From NCBI GenBank assembly GCA_025560025.1, contig CP048486.1:1204501-1268500 (forward strand): DNA of 64,000 nt. The letters run 5' to 3'. Below are positions 8,642-18,205 of the stretch, one piece after another. Position 1 is the first letter of the stretch, and every line of letters begins with the position of its first letter. Position numbers and translations under genes: made by a program. Source of the stretch: Agrobacterium tumefaciens. Lineage in GTDB: Bacteria; Pseudomonadota; Alphaproteobacteria; Rhizobiales; Rhizobiaceae. The notes beneath the pieces are model-generated. The model was not told the DNA's origin. It made no database searches and saw nothing but the letters and a program-made list of their open reading frames with translations.

Positions 8642-10371
8642 GCGATCTTTTCCTTGTCGAGAACCCGCCGGGGCAGAGCCTGTGGCGCACGGGCCATGGC
8701 GGCGGCGCCGGACGGGATCGATTCCAGCAGTGACGCGGTATAGGGATGCTGCGGATTGTCGAAGATATCGAGAACCGTTCCGTGCTCGACGATACGCCCG
8801 CGCTGCATCACCGAAACGGTATGGGCGAGCTGGCGCACCAGTGCGAGGTCATGGGAGACGAAAACATAGGTCAGACCGAGCTTTGCCTGCAACGACAACA
8901 GCACGTCGACAATGTCGGCCTGAACGCTGACATCAAGCGCGGAGGTTGGCTCGTCGAGCACGATTACATCCGGCTTGAGAACCAGCGCCCGGGCAATGGC
9001 AACGCGCTGGCGCTGCCCGCCCGAAAGCGCCGCCGGTTTGCGGGTGAGCAGGTGTTCGCCCAACCCCACATTGGAAAGAGCCTCGCGGACATTCTCCAGC
9101 CGTTCCGCACGGGTTCCGATCTTGAAACGGTCGAGCGGTTCGCGCACCAGCTGCTCCACGGTCCATGTGGGATCGAGAGAGGTGAAAGGGTTCTGGTAAA
9201 CGAACTGGAGATGCCGCCATGTTGCACGCAGCGATGCGTGGGAGCGGCCGGCCAACTCTTCGCCGGCTACTGATATCGTGCCGGTATCGGGCTCTTCGAG
9301 GCCGAGCAGCAGCCGGATGGTCGTCGTCTTGCCCGAGCCGGACTCGCCGACCAAGGCATGGGTGGTGCCGGCGGGCACGTTGAAAGATACGTTGTTGACC
9401 GCCGTCAGTACCCGGTCGCCGACCCGGAAATTCTTGGTGACGGCTTTGAGCTCGATCTTCCGCTCCGTGGCGGCTTCGGCCTTTAGCAGCCGGAAACCTG
9501 GGTCACGCAGGCGGGCATAACGGTCCGGATTGAGGGCCGGGACATCGGCATGCAGTTTCCTTGCATAGGCGGAAGCGGGCGCGGAAAAGACCGAGGCGGT
9601 GCTTCCGGCCTCCTGGATGGTGCCGCCCTTCAGGACCACCAGCGAATCTGCTCGCTCGGCGGCAATCGCCAGATCGTGGGTGATGAGGAGCAGGCTGATA
9701 TCCAGCTCATGCTGCAACCGTGAAAGCAGGTCGAGGATACGTTTCTGGATCGTGACATCCAGTGCCGAGGTAGGTTCATCGGCGACCAGCAGAGATGGGC
9801 GGGGCAGCACCGCAAGCCCGATGAGTACACGCTGCAGCATGCCGCCGGATAATTGATGCGGGTAGGAATCGTAGACAACATTCGGGTTGTCGAGCCCCAC
9901 CTGCGCGAAGGTCTCGAGAATGAGGGCCTTGCGGATCGCCTTGTCAGGTTCATCGAGGAGGGCTGCCGCCTCCATCGCCTGCGCACCGATTGTCCTGACA
10001 GGATTGAGCGAATTGCCGGGATCCTGCGGGACGAAGCCGATTGCGCGTCCCCGCAGCGGCCTGAAGCTGCGCTCCGGCAAAGCCAATATTTCCTGACCGC
10101 CGAAGGTGACGCGACCCGTGGCGTATCCTCCGCTCGGCAAAAGCCGAAGCACCGCGCGGGCTATCGTCGATTTGCCGGAACCGGACTCGCCGATGAGGGC
10201 AAGGCTCTTGCCACGGCCGAGTTCGAAACCGACATTGCTGACGACTTCCTGCCGCCCATAGGCAACCGAGAGGTCGTCGACGCGCAGGAGCGGGGCGGGA
10301 GCCTGCTGCGGTCTGCCCGCAAAGGCGATGGAGCGGTCGATCGTTGTGGTCAGTCTGTCTTGCGTAGCCAT
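8638..10371 (-). CDS. Fused double ATPase of a dipeptide/oligopeptide-type ABC importer
   Basis: A 577-residue protein containing two complete ABC domains, equivalent to DppD and DppF fused. Domain 1 has Walker A GESGSGKST (about 61-69), signature LSGGMLQRV and Walker B LLVADEPTSALD. Domain 2 has GESGSGKTT, LSGGQRQRVAIARAL and VIVLDEPTSALD. Both lack visible defects, so both should hydrolyse ATP. ATG 10371 is used because the frame upstream runs inside the permease gene; this start overlaps the permease end by about 20 bases, showing translational coupling. It powers import through the two adjacent permeases. Confidence 0.9.
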   Translation of the reverse strand: MATQDRLTTTIDRSIAFAGRPQQAPAPLLRVDDLSVAYGRQEVVSNVGFELGRGKSLALIGESGSGKSTIARAVLRLLPSGGYATGRVTFGGQEILALPERSFRPLRGRAIGFVPQDPGNSLNPVRTIGAQAMEAAALLDEPDKAIRKALILETFAQVGLDNPNVVYDSYPHQLSGGMLQRVLIGLAVLPRPSLLVADEPTSALDVTIQKRILDLLSRLQHELDISLLLITHDLAIAAERADSLVVLKGGTIQEAGSTASVFSAPASAYARKLHADVPALNPDRYARLRDPGFRLLKAEAATERKIELKAVTKNFRVGDRVLTAVNNVSFNVPAGTTHALVGESGSGKTTTIRLLLGLEEPDTGTISVAGEELAGRSHASLRATWRHLQFVYQNPFTSLDPTWTVEQLVREPLDRFKIGTRAERLENVREALSNVGLGEHLLTRKPAALSGGQRQRVAIARALVLKPDVIVLDEPTSALDVSVQADIVDVLLSLQAKLGLTYVFVSHDLALVRQLAHTVSVMQRGRIVEHGTVLDIFDNPQHPYTASLLESIPSGAAAMARAPQALPRRVLDKEKIA

Positions 10372-11198
10372 CGGCTGATCCTGTTTACAGAGAGGACGGT
10401 CGCGATTGTGACGAAGGCGGGGGCGTATACCAGCCACGGCCATTTGAGGTAGTCCTTGCCGATCGAGATCAGCAGGCCCCAGTCGGAGGCGGGCGGCGGG
10501 TCGCCGTATCCGAGAAAGGCAAGGCTGGCGATCACGAGGATCGACTCGCCGAATTGCAGCACGGCAAGCGGCAGCACCGAGCGTGATGCGTTGGGCAGGA
10601 CGTGGCGCAGAAGAATGAACCAGCGCGAGCCGCCGAGCAGGAAGGAGGCCTCCACGAATGTCGCCTGTCGCGTCTTGATGACCTCTGCACGCGTAACGCG
10701 GGCGAAGACGGCGACGGCCGAGACACCGGTGGCGATTGCGGCATTGATTGTCTCGAAGCCGATGGCGGTAACAACGATGACGGCCAGCAGGAATTTTGGA
10801 ATTGCCAGCAACACATCGACCAGCCGGGCGAGGACGACATCGACCCAACCGCCGAGAAAGCCCGCCAGAAGCCCGATGAGACCGCCGGCGAACACGCCGA
10901 TGACCACTGCGACGAGGGCGCTCGAGACGGAGGAGGCGGTGCCATAAACGACGCGGGCATAGAGATCGCGGCCGAGGTGGTCGGTGCCGAACCAGTGCTC
11001 GAGACTTGGACCAAGCAGCTTGTCCGTGGGAACCCCGTTGATCGGGCTATGGCTGGTAAAGAGGCCGGGCGCGAGCGACCAGGCAATCACAAGCGTGATG
11101 ACGGCGAAGGACAGCGCCACGGTTACCGGTATCCGAAAGCCCGCCAGCCGGTCGGCGAGGCTCGTGCCCGGCGGGTAAGGGTTTGAAGAAAAGGTCAT
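10350..11198 (-). CDS. Dipeptide-type ABC transporter permease (DppC-like)
   Basis: A 282-residue inner-membrane protein with about six hydrophobic segments. The N-terminal region carries the DppC/OppC hallmark GPSLEHWFGTDHLGRDLYARVVYG, here seen in two parts (residues 65-90). The inner-loop coupling motif appears around FVEASFLLGGSRWFILLRHV. It overlaps the preceding permease gene by 4 bases and the ATPase gene by about 20. Together with the DppB-like partner it forms the channel of the KPN_01854-type importer. Confidence 0.88.
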   Translation of the reverse strand: MTFSSNPYPPGTSLADRLAGFRIPVTVALSFAVITLVIAWSLAPGLFTSHSPINGVPTDKLLGPSLEHWFGTDHLGRDLYARVVYGTASSVSSALVAVVIGVFAGGLIGLLAGFLGGWVDVVLARLVDVLLAIPKFLLAVIVVTAIGFETINAAIATGVSAVAVFARVTRAEVIKTRQATFVEASFLLGGSRWFILLRHVLPNASRSVLPLAVLQFGESILVIASLAFLGYGDPPPASDWGLLISIGKDYLKWPWLVYAPAFVTIATVLSVNRISRWLRKTD

Positions 11199-12199
11199 GG
11201 GGTCACCGCCTTGGTGGTGGATGTTTCATCGGCGATGGCCGGGCGACGTTTTTGCCCATCGACGATTTTCACGCGCGGATCGAGCAATGGGTAAAGCAGA
11301 TCGGCAATCAGATTGACGAGAACGAAGACCACGGCACCAAGCGAAACGATCGCCTGCAGGACAGGCAGGTCCTGCGTGCTCACCGAGCGCTGCACCAGGC
11401 TGCCGAGACCGGTACGTCCGAAGACCGTTTCGGTGATCAGCGAATTGCCGATCAGTTCGCCGACGGTAATGGCGATAACGGTGACGACGGGTAGGGAGGC
11501 CGGCTTGAGCAGATGCTGTGCAAACAGCCGCGCCTGTCCGATGCCGCGGCTGCGGGCGACGGCCGCATATTCCTGTTCCGCCTCCTTGTCGAGATTTGCG
11601 ATGAGCACCTCGGCGATCTGTGCGGAAAAGGGAATTCCGATCGTGATTGCCGCAAACAGCGTTGCCCAGAAGCTGTCAGGCTCGATGACGCGGAAAAGGC
11701 GCAGCTGGAAGCCAAAGAGATGTATGAGTATCAGGCCGATCACGAAATTCGGTGTTGATAGAAACAGCGAAGGAAAACCCCGGAGCAATCCCTGGCCATA
11801 GCGTTTCGGAATGACCTGGGTTCCATAGGCAACCGCCATCGCCAGAAACAGGGCGACGGCAAGTCCCGTGGATGCCAGCACCAGGGTGGAAGGCAGCACC
11901 TCGGCGATCAAGGTCGCAACGGGCCGGTTGGAGCGCATCGAGATGCCCAGATCGCCGGTCAGAAAGCCTGACAGTGACGACCAGAGTTGCACGATTACTG
12001 GCCTGTCGAGGCCCTGCGCGGCGATGATTTCCGCGATTTCCTGTTCGGTAAACCCGTTCTGCGGGTTGCGCAGCACACTGGTTATCGGGTCGCCAGGCAG
12101 GATGCTGACGACCACGAAGGTGAAGACATAAGCCAGCAGTATGACGACGACCGCCTGGCCAAGCCGTTTTGCGGCGTAGGTTAGGTAGGCATTGCTCAT
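11195..12199 (-). CDS. Dipeptide-type ABC transporter permease (DppB-like)
   Basis: A 334-residue protein with an N-terminal helix (RLGQAVVVILLAYVFTFVVV) followed by the typical DppB stretch ILPGDPITSVL and QGLDRPVIVQLW. About six membrane segments follow, with the coupling loop EYAAVARSRGIGQARLF. ATG 12199 is chosen over 12217 because AAGGAG lies upstream of it. It is the second gene of the importer operon, 36 bases after the binding-protein stop. It pairs with the DppC-like permease. Confidence 0.88.
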   Translation of the reverse strand: MSNAYLTYAAKRLGQAVVVILLAYVFTFVVVSILPGDPITSVLRNPQNGFTEQEIAEIIAAQGLDRPVIVQLWSSLSGFLTGDLGISMRSNRPVATLIAEVLPSTLVLASTGLAVALFLAMAVAYGTQVIPKRYGQGLLRGFPSLFLSTPNFVIGLILIHLFGFQLRLFRVIEPDSFWATLFAAITIGIPFSAQIAEVLIANLDKEAEQEYAAVARSRGIGQARLFAQHLLKPASLPVVTVIAITVGELIGNSLITETVFGRTGLGSLVQRSVSTQDLPVLQAIVSLGAVVFVLVNLIADLLYPLLDPRVKIVDGQKRRPAIADETSTTKAVTP

Positions 12200-12235
12200 G
12201 CCGGTGCTCTCCTTCACGTTGCTCGATGATGCGGA

Positions 12236-13885
12236 TCAGTCGCTGAGGGAAGCGGTGTAGTAGCTGGCGTAAGCGACGCCGTTATAGACCTCGCCCTTGA
12301 GCTTCGGCGACTGCACGTAAATCCGCTGCACGATCTGGGTTCTCGGAATGAAATAGCCCTGCTCGAGCACGTATTTCTGCAGCTGGTCGAGAAGCGGGCT
12401 GCGCTCGTCGAAGGAGCCTGCGCCGGCGATCTTGTCGCGCAATCCGTTGAGTGTCGCGTCGCGGTCGTCGAGCGCAAACCAGTTCTCACCATTATTGGCG
12501 TTGGTGAGAATGCTGGCGACCGTTCCCGCGTCTATGAAGCTGCGCGTCACCTCATAGGTCGGAACGGCGGCGCCACCGAACTTGACCTTTTCGCCGTAGG
12601 TCACGACGTCGTAAGAGCGGATGGTGACTTTCCAGCCAAGTTTGCCGAGCTGCTGGGCAATGAGCTCATCGACAGACTTCGATGTGGCAAGATAGGGATT
12701 GGAATGGATCGTCAGCGCGAGCGGTTTGCCGTCCTTTGTGCGGATGCTGTCGGCGCCCTTGACCCAGCCGGCCTCGTCGAGCAGCTTTTCGGCCTTGGCC
12801 GGATCATAGGCAAGGAGATCGCTGTGATCGGTCGCTCCCGGCACATTGCTCTGGATGAAGGATGCGGCGAGTTTCCAGTCGGGCGTATAGACGGTGTCGA
12901 TGATTTCCTGACGATTGACGCCGGCCTGAAGCGCCTGGCGAACCTTCACATCATCATAGGGAGGAAGCTTGGTGTTGACGGCCCAGCCGTTAACGAAGCC
13001 GAGGTAGCGTGGCGTTGCGACCGTGAAGCCTTCCTCGTGCAGGGATTTCAACTCCTGGGGAGAGGCATTGTAGGCGACATCGGCCTGACCGGACTGGACC
13101 GAGGCGACACGCAGTGAAGGTTCCGTCACAAGTTTATAGGTAATGGAATCAAGATAGGCCGGGCCCGTGTGGCCGACGGCTGCCGGACCCCAATTGTAAT
13201 CCTTGCGCTTAACCAGCTTGACGTAGTCACCTTCCTTCCAGGATTCGACGACATAGGGGCCGCTGCCGGAGGTTTTGCTGAGGTCCGCCTGCTGGGTGGC
13301 GGGCTGTGCGATTGTCTTCGGGGAGATCAGGATGGAGCCGTGATAGCCGAGTGTGGGAATAAAGCCGAGTGTCGGCTTCTTGAAGAAGACCTTCACCGTC
13401 GTTGCATCCACCGCTTCGGCACGGTCATAGGTCTTGGGGAAGAGACCGATCGGGTTGATGCCTTCGGCCTTGCGGCCGGCATACCAGATGTCGAGATTGG
13501 CAACGACTGCTGCCGCATCAAGGGGCGTACCGTCGGAGAAGGTTACGCCGCTCTTGAGATGAAGCGTGAATTCGGTGGCGTTGTCGTTCTGCTCCCAGCG
13601 TTCGGCAAGCCAGGGGCTGACTTTTCCGTCTGCGTCGACATAAAGCAGCTTGTCGGCCACATGGCCCCAGATATGGCCCTGAAAGCTGGAGATGGCGCTG
13701 TTGTTCGGAATCCAGGTATCGCCGAGCGAGTCGATGAGGAAGGTGATGTCGCCGCCGTTACGCGGGGTGTCGGCTGCCTCGACCGGAGCAGGCCCCGTCG
13801 CCGCCAGAAGCGCGATTGCACCTGCAAGAGTGGTCGTCAGCAGGCCCCGGCGGGAGAAGGAAAAAAGGGAAGAACGTATCGTCAT
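12236..13885 (-). CDS. Extracytoplasmic solute-binding protein of peptide/nickel type, KPN_01854-like
   Basis: A 549-residue SBP_bac_5-family protein. The N-terminus FSRRGLLTTTLAGAIALLAA contains a twin-arginine pair followed by a hydrophobic stretch, indicating export, probably by Tat. Family features include ITFLIDSLGDTWIPNNSAIS, FTLHLKSGVTFSDGTPLDAA and the closing lobe GVNRQEIIDTVY. The start at 13885 is the only one that puts a signal peptide at the N-terminus. It is first in an operon with two permeases, the double ATPase and a luciferase-like monooxygenase. The ligand is unknown; similar clusters are thought to bring in small organosulfur or peptide-like compounds. Confidence 0.85.
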   Translation of the reverse strand: MTIRSSLFSFSRRGLLTTTLAGAIALLAATGPAPVEAADTPRNGGDITFLIDSLGDTWIPNNSAISSFQGHIWGHVADKLLYVDADGKVSPWLAERWEQNDNATEFTLHLKSGVTFSDGTPLDAAAVVANLDIWYAGRKAEGINPIGLFPKTYDRAEAVDATTVKVFFKKPTLGFIPTLGYHGSILISPKTIAQPATQQADLSKTSGSGPYVVESWKEGDYVKLVKRKDYNWGPAAVGHTGPAYLDSITYKLVTEPSLRVASVQSGQADVAYNASPQELKSLHEEGFTVATPRYLGFVNGWAVNTKLPPYDDVKVRQALQAGVNRQEIIDTVYTPDWKLAASFIQSNVPGATDHSDLLAYDPAKAEKLLDEAGWVKGADSIRTKDGKPLALTIHSNPYLATSKSVDELIAQQLGKLGWKVTIRSYDVVTYGEKVKFGGAAVPTYEVTRSFIDAGTVASILTNANNGENWFALDDRDATLNGLRDKIAGAGSFDERSPLLDQLQKYVLEQGYFIPRTQIVQRIYVQSPKLKGEVYNGVAYASYYTASLSD

Positions 13886-14079
13886 TAAAAAATCCTGATT
13901 GGTAGAGTTGTGTCTTGTCTTGCTGGTTTCATGGGCCGCCGCCGCTTCACGCCCGCCAATTGCGCGCATGGGAAGGCGTTCACGCGGGCAGTCTGCCGCG
14001 AGGTTCAAAGGCCCGGAAATCGGGAAAATGTGCCTGCCTTATCCCGTTGGACAGTCAGGCCGATGCTGCGGTGTCGCCG

Positions 14080-14145
14080 TTACCGTTCAGCGATGGACGG
14101 CTCATTCGATCGCAGGCCGTGCTTGCTGATACATCGTGCGGTCAT
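14080..14145 (-). CDS. Possible 21-residue leader peptide
   Basis: ATG at 14145 is preceded by AAAGGGA at 7 bases and opens a 21-codon frame (MTARCISKHGLRS...) that stops before the binding-protein gene. It lies between the shared element and the operon. It may be a regulatory leader peptide or chance. Confidence 0.2.
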   Translation of the reverse strand: MTARCISKHGLRSNEPSIAER

Positions 14146-14208
14146 GACGCGGTCCCTTTGTTTGAAATTCGGATCTTGATGCATAAAGTAGCAGGGTAGC
14201 CAGAAGGA

Positions 14209-14233
14209 GAAAGACCAGTTGTTCTTTTTCTAT
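14209..14233 (-). promoter_or_regulatory. Shared upstream element, copy b (before the importer operon)
   Basis: The plus strand reads GAAAGACCAGTTGTTCTTT and continues TTTCTAT, aligning with copies a and c over about 25 bases. The second half-site TAGAAA present in the other copies is replaced by TGGATT here. The element lies about 320 bases upstream of the binding-protein start. Confidence 0.55.
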
Positions 14234-14366
14234 CGAATTAATGGATTATTTTGCCGCGGTTTACGAAGGTGGTAGGATCAGCTTTTCCGGGGCTGATGAC
14301 ACCCTCGCGCTGGGCTTTTTGGCTGTGCCGAAACATCAAGGCCGTGGGCATGGCGGATGGCGGCGA

Positions 14367-16676
14367 TCATCCCTCCGTCACGCCATTCGCAAATGCCATC
14401 TTTTCGAAAATCCGCACCGGAGGCGCTTCCCCGAGGAAACGCTCGACCTCCACTCTGGTGATCTGGCCGGTGGAACCCTGCGCCAGTTTCGAGGTGCCGA
14501 TATCGCGGGTCAGGATGTTCGGATTGCCATGAATGCACATGGCATGTTCTGCCTGCGGGTCATGCGCTTCGAACCACGCACCCGTGGCCAGCTGCATCAC
14601 GCCGTGGCGAACATCCGTGCTCAGAACGGCTGCGGCAAGGCAACTGCCGCGACTGTTGAACAACCGGACGATATCGCCATCGGCAATGCCACGACGGGCG
14701 GCATCTTCGGGGTTGATACGCACGGGTTCGCGGCTCCTGATCTTTGTGGAGCGGCTGAAAGCGCCATAGTCGAGCTGGCTGTGCAGCCGCTGATGCGGCT
14801 GGTTGCAGATGAGATGCAGCGGATAAAGGGCCGCATCTTCCGATGTCGTTCTGCCGGAATACCATTGCGGATGGCCGCCGCAATCATCATAACCGAAACC
14901 TTCTATCGTCTCGGAGAAGATTTCGATTTTTCCGGATGGCGTCTTCAGCGGGAAGGTGGACGGATCGTCCCGGAAGGCCCGTGCAGGCCCTCCATCATCC
15001 GGCTTTAGCGGCAGGCCAATCTCTCCACGCTCCCAGAATGTCTCGAAATCGGGCGCTTCGTGCCCGCCGGCGGCGAGCGCCCCACGCGTCGTTTCGTAGA
15101 GGAAGGCAAGCCATTCCCGGCTGCTGCGGCCTTCGGTGAAGGCTTCGAATTTGCCGAGGCGGCGTGCGATCCCGGAGAAGATTTCATAGTCATCCTTCGC
15201 CTCGCCAACCGGCTCGATCAGCTTTTTCATCGCAATCATCAGGGGATCGCGGTCGGCCGCGCCAATATCGTCGCGCTCCAGCGTTGTTGTCGCCGGCAGC
15301 ACGATATCGGCGTGACGTGCGGACGATGTCCATGCGGTCTCATGGACAATGATGGTCTCCGGCCTTCTGAAAGCCGCCCGCAGCCTGTTGATGTCCTGAT
15401 GGTGGTGAAACGGGTTGCCGCCCGCCCAGTAAACCAGGCGGATATCGGGATAGCGCAATCTCTGGCCGTTATAATCATAGTCGTCACCCGGATTGAGCAG
15501 CATATCGGCGATGCGTGCGACGGGAATAAAATCCGCAACCGGGTTTTTGAACTGATTGAGTGTCGGCAGGGGAACGGCCAGCAGGCTCTTGCCGACATTG
15601 CCCAAAGCGCCAAGGGAATAGGAATAACCGCCGCCGTCGAGGCCCATCTGGCCCAGCATGGCGGCCAGGACAATGCCCAGCCAGACGGGTTGCTCGCCAT
15701 AATCGGCGCGCTGAAGAGAATGGCTGACGGTGATCAATGTCCTCGCGTTCGCCATGGCGCGGGACAGTTCCTTTATCGTGTCGGCGCCGATGCCGCAGAT
15801 GCCGGATGCCCATTCGGGGCTTTTCGCGACGCCATCGGTCCGGCCCAGCAGGTAGTCCTCGAAACGCTGATAGCCGACAGTATAGCGGTCGATGAATTCG
15901 CGATCATGCAGGCCCTCGGCGACGAGAACATGGGCGAGGCCGAGCATCAGCGCAACATCGGTGCCGGGTGTGACCGGCAGCCATTCAGCATTCAGCTCCT
16001 TCGGAAAATCGTCCTTCAGCGGGCTGATAAGCACGAAGCGCGCGCCGCGCGCAGATGCGCCTTTCAACTTCTGCGGCACGATATGCACGCTGTTGCCGCC
16101 GCCATGCACATCCGTGTTTCTGAGCGCCATACCGCCGAAAGCGACGATCAATTCGCTGCTGCGCTCTATCGCATCCCAGGTCACGCTCTTGCGGTCGAAA
16201 TGGTCATAGGGTCCGAGAACATGCGGAATGATGACCATCGCCGCGCCGGAACTATAGGTGTTGACGGAACACACATAGCCGCCAAGGACATTCAGAAAGC
16301 GGTGAACCTGGCTTTGCGCGTGATGGAAGCGGCCGGCGCTGGACCATCCGTAGGACCCGCCGAATACGGCCTGCGGGCCGAAATCCGCGTAAACACGCTG
16401 AAGCTCTTTTGCAACGATATCCGTCGCCTGCTGCCAGCTGACTTCCACATAATCATCCGCACCGCGCATTCTGGCGTTATCGGGTTTTCCCTCCAGCCAG
16501 CCACGCCGGATCGCCGGGCGCCGGATGCGCGCGCTGCTGTCAGCGATTGCAGGGAGATTACCGAGCAAAGGCGAAGGGTGTGGATCACCCGGATGCGGAC
16601 GGATATCGAGCTTGCCATTGCGGTAGCTGCCCGAAAACGCACCCCAGTGGGAGCTGTGGGTCCTGTAATTATCCAT
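14367..16676 (-). CDS. Molybdopterin-dependent oxidoreductase of the BisC/DMSO-reductase family
   Basis: A 769-residue cytoplasmic bis-molybdopterin enzyme (no Tat signal). The N-terminus HSSHWGAFSGSYRNGKLDI and the Mo-ligand region NTYSSGAAMVIIPHVLG, with the serine ligand, are those of biotin sulfoxide/TMAO/DMSO reductases. AWTSSARHADIVLPATTTLE and the C-terminal molydopterin-binding region (LHLICNQPHQRLHSQLDYG) are also present. These enzymes reduce S- or N-oxides. It is the last gene after the FAD-linked oxidase, 18 bases apart. Within this cluster it could reduce a sulfoxide intermediate, or allow the cell to use methionine or biotin sulfoxide; the substrate is inferred only. Confidence 0.85.
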   Translation of the reverse strand: MDNYRTHSSHWGAFSGSYRNGKLDIRPHPGDPHPSPLLGNLPAIADSSARIRRPAIRRGWLEGKPDNARMRGADDYVEVSWQQATDIVAKELQRVYADFGPQAVFGGSYGWSSAGRFHHAQSQVHRFLNVLGGYVCSVNTYSSGAAMVIIPHVLGPYDHFDRKSVTWDAIERSSELIVAFGGMALRNTDVHGGGNSVHIVPQKLKGASARGARFVLISPLKDDFPKELNAEWLPVTPGTDVALMLGLAHVLVAEGLHDREFIDRYTVGYQRFEDYLLGRTDGVAKSPEWASGICGIGADTIKELSRAMANARTLITVSHSLQRADYGEQPVWLGIVLAAMLGQMGLDGGGYSYSLGALGNVGKSLLAVPLPTLNQFKNPVADFIPVARIADMLLNPGDDYDYNGQRLRYPDIRLVYWAGGNPFHHHQDINRLRAAFRRPETIIVHETAWTSSARHADIVLPATTTLERDDIGAADRDPLMIAMKKLIEPVGEAKDDYEIFSGIARRLGKFEAFTEGRSSREWLAFLYETTRGALAAGGHEAPDFETFWERGEIGLPLKPDDGGPARAFRDDPSTFPLKTPSGKIEIFSETIEGFGYDDCGGHPQWYSGRTTSEDAALYPLHLICNQPHQRLHSQLDYGAFSRSTKIRSREPVRINPEDAARRGIADGDIVRLFNSRGSCLAAAVLSTDVRHGVMQLATGAWFEAHDPQAEHAMCIHGNPNILTRDIGTSKLAQGSTGQITRVEVERFLGEAPPVRIFEKMAFANGVTEG

Positions 16677-16694
16677 CTGCGAAATCCCGCGTGG

Positions 16695-18086
16695 TCAGAG
16701 CGTTTCTTGGCGGCCGGGCAAAATCTTGCCCGGGTTCATGATGCCAGTCGGATCGATGGCGTTTTTGATGACGGCCATGAGATCAACCGCATCACCGTGT
16801 TCCTGCCGAAGATAAGCGATCTTGCCGGTGCCGACCCCGTGCTCGCCGGTGGAGGTACCACCGACCGAGATGGCGTGCTGCACCATCTTCTTGTTGATTG
16901 CCGCCACCTCATCGAGTTCCGTCTGGTTGGCAGGGTCGACGGCGAAGACCACGTGATAATTGCCGTCGCCCACATGGCCGAGAATGGCGGCGGGTACGCT
17001 GCAATCGCGCAGCAATTCACGGGTCTTTACGATGCAGCCGCTTAATTCAGAGACGGGCACGCAGACATCGGAGGACCAGCCCCTGGCGTTCGGGCGCTGT
17101 GAGACCACGGCATAAAACGCATTGTGACGGGCTTTCCACAGGCGGTTTCTGTCCTCCGGCGCATTCGCCCATTCAAAATCCCTGCCGCCATTGTCTTCCA
17201 CGATCGCGGCGACCATCTCCACCTGTTCCTGAACGCCGGCCGGCGAGCCGTGGAACTCGAAGGCGAGCGTGTCCTCGACCTTGAGGGAAAGATTGGAATA
17301 GGCGTTGACGGCTTCGATCAGGCCACGGTCCATCAGTTCCATTCTGGCGACGGGAATGCCGAGCTGCACCACCGTGATGGCTGCGGCAACCGCCTTTTCG
17401 ACGTCTTCGAAAGAGCAGAGCGCGGCCGAGATGGTTTCCGGAATGCCGTAAAGGCGCAACGTCACTTCTGTAATGATGCCGAGCGTTCCTTCCGAGCCGA
17501 CAAAAAGCCGCGTCAGATCATAGCCGGCTGACGATTTGCGTGCTCGCCCGCCGGTGCGGATCACCTGGCCATTGGGCAGGACGACCGTGAGTGACAGCAC
17601 ATTCTCCCGCATGGTGCCGTAACGCACGGCATTGGTGCCCGACGCGCGCGTCGCGGCCATGCCGCCGATCGAGGCATTGGCGCCCGGGTCGATCGGGAAA
17701 AACAGGCCCATATCGCGCAGATATGTATTCAGCTGTTCGCGCGTGACGCCTGCCTCCACCGTGCAGTCGAGGTCCTCTGCGCTGATGCGGACGATTTTCG
17801 ACATGCGCGACAGGTCAACCGAGACGCCGCCGCGCACCGCCGTCAGATGGCCTTCGAGCGAGGTGCCGGTGCCGAAGGCGATGACGGGAATACCTTCAAT
17901 GGCGCAAAGCCGGACGGTTTCCGCAACATCATCCGTGCTCTCGGCAAAAACGACGGCATCGGGGATCGCCGGCGTATGGTGGGATTCACCACGGCCATGC
18001 TGTTCCCGCGAGGCCTGAGCGGTGGAAAAGCGCTCGCCGAAACGGTTGCGCAAAGCGTCCGAAAGAGCGGAAGGCAGTGCGCTCAT
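16695..18086 (-). CDS. FAD-linked oxidase, D-lactate dehydrogenase/GlcD type
   Basis: A 463-residue member of the VAO/GlcD family. An N-terminal FAD-binding PCMH domain contains VIAFGTGTSLEGHLTAVRGG (about 70-90) and GANASIGGMAATRASGTNAV. The C-terminal cap has ILGHVGDGNYHVVF and GTSTGEHGVGTGK, which hold catalytic and metal-binding histidines. Such enzymes oxidise 2-hydroxy acids (D-lactate, glycolate, D-2-hydroxyglutarate), passing electrons to cytochrome or quinone. ATG 18086 is used because the conserved protein begins there. It lies between the isomerase-like gene and the BisC-like gene, suggesting it handles a hydroxy-acid product of the pathway. Confidence 0.82.
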   Translation of the reverse strand: MSALPSALSDALRNRFGERFSTAQASREQHGRGESHHTPAIPDAVVFAESTDDVAETVRLCAIEGIPVIAFGTGTSLEGHLTAVRGGVSVDLSRMSKIVRISAEDLDCTVEAGVTREQLNTYLRDMGLFFPIDPGANASIGGMAATRASGTNAVRYGTMRENVLSLTVVLPNGQVIRTGGRARKSSAGYDLTRLFVGSEGTLGIITEVTLRLYGIPETISAALCSFEDVEKAVAAAITVVQLGIPVARMELMDRGLIEAVNAYSNLSLKVEDTLAFEFHGSPAGVQEQVEMVAAIVEDNGGRDFEWANAPEDRNRLWKARHNAFYAVVSQRPNARGWSSDVCVPVSELSGCIVKTRELLRDCSVPAAILGHVGDGNYHVVFAVDPANQTELDEVAAINKKMVQHAISVGGTSTGEHGVGTGKIAYLRQEHGDAVDLMAVIKNAIDPTGIMNPGKILPGRQETL

Positions 18087-18205
18087 CGCGCCACTCCGCG
18101 CGAGGACGAGGGGAAAAGAGACATGGAGAACTCCAAAAGAACGGTCTGAAGAAAGCCGCAGACCGGGCGCAGCCAAGTGGCAACAAGCACCCGGTCACGA
18201 CAGGA

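Larger units (their letters stand above)
13886..14366 (-). other. 481-base intergenic region upstream of the importer operon
   Basis: It holds the shared element copy b at 14209-14233 and a possible leader ORF at 14080-14145. I see no gene with convincing coding character on either strand, no obvious terminator and no RNA gene. A long transcript leader before the binding-protein gene (more than 300 bases from the element to ATG 13885) is implied if the element marks the promoter. Confidence 0.5.

Noticed and set aside
10372..10848. N-terminal extension of the double ATPase to 10848
   Set aside because: It lies wholly inside the permease gene in another frame; ATG 10371 fits overlap and ABC domain start.
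15060..17045. 661-codon plus-strand open frame opposite the BisC-like and FAD-oxidase genes
   Set aside because: It spans two real minus-strand genes and contains no family motif; a GC-driven shadow.
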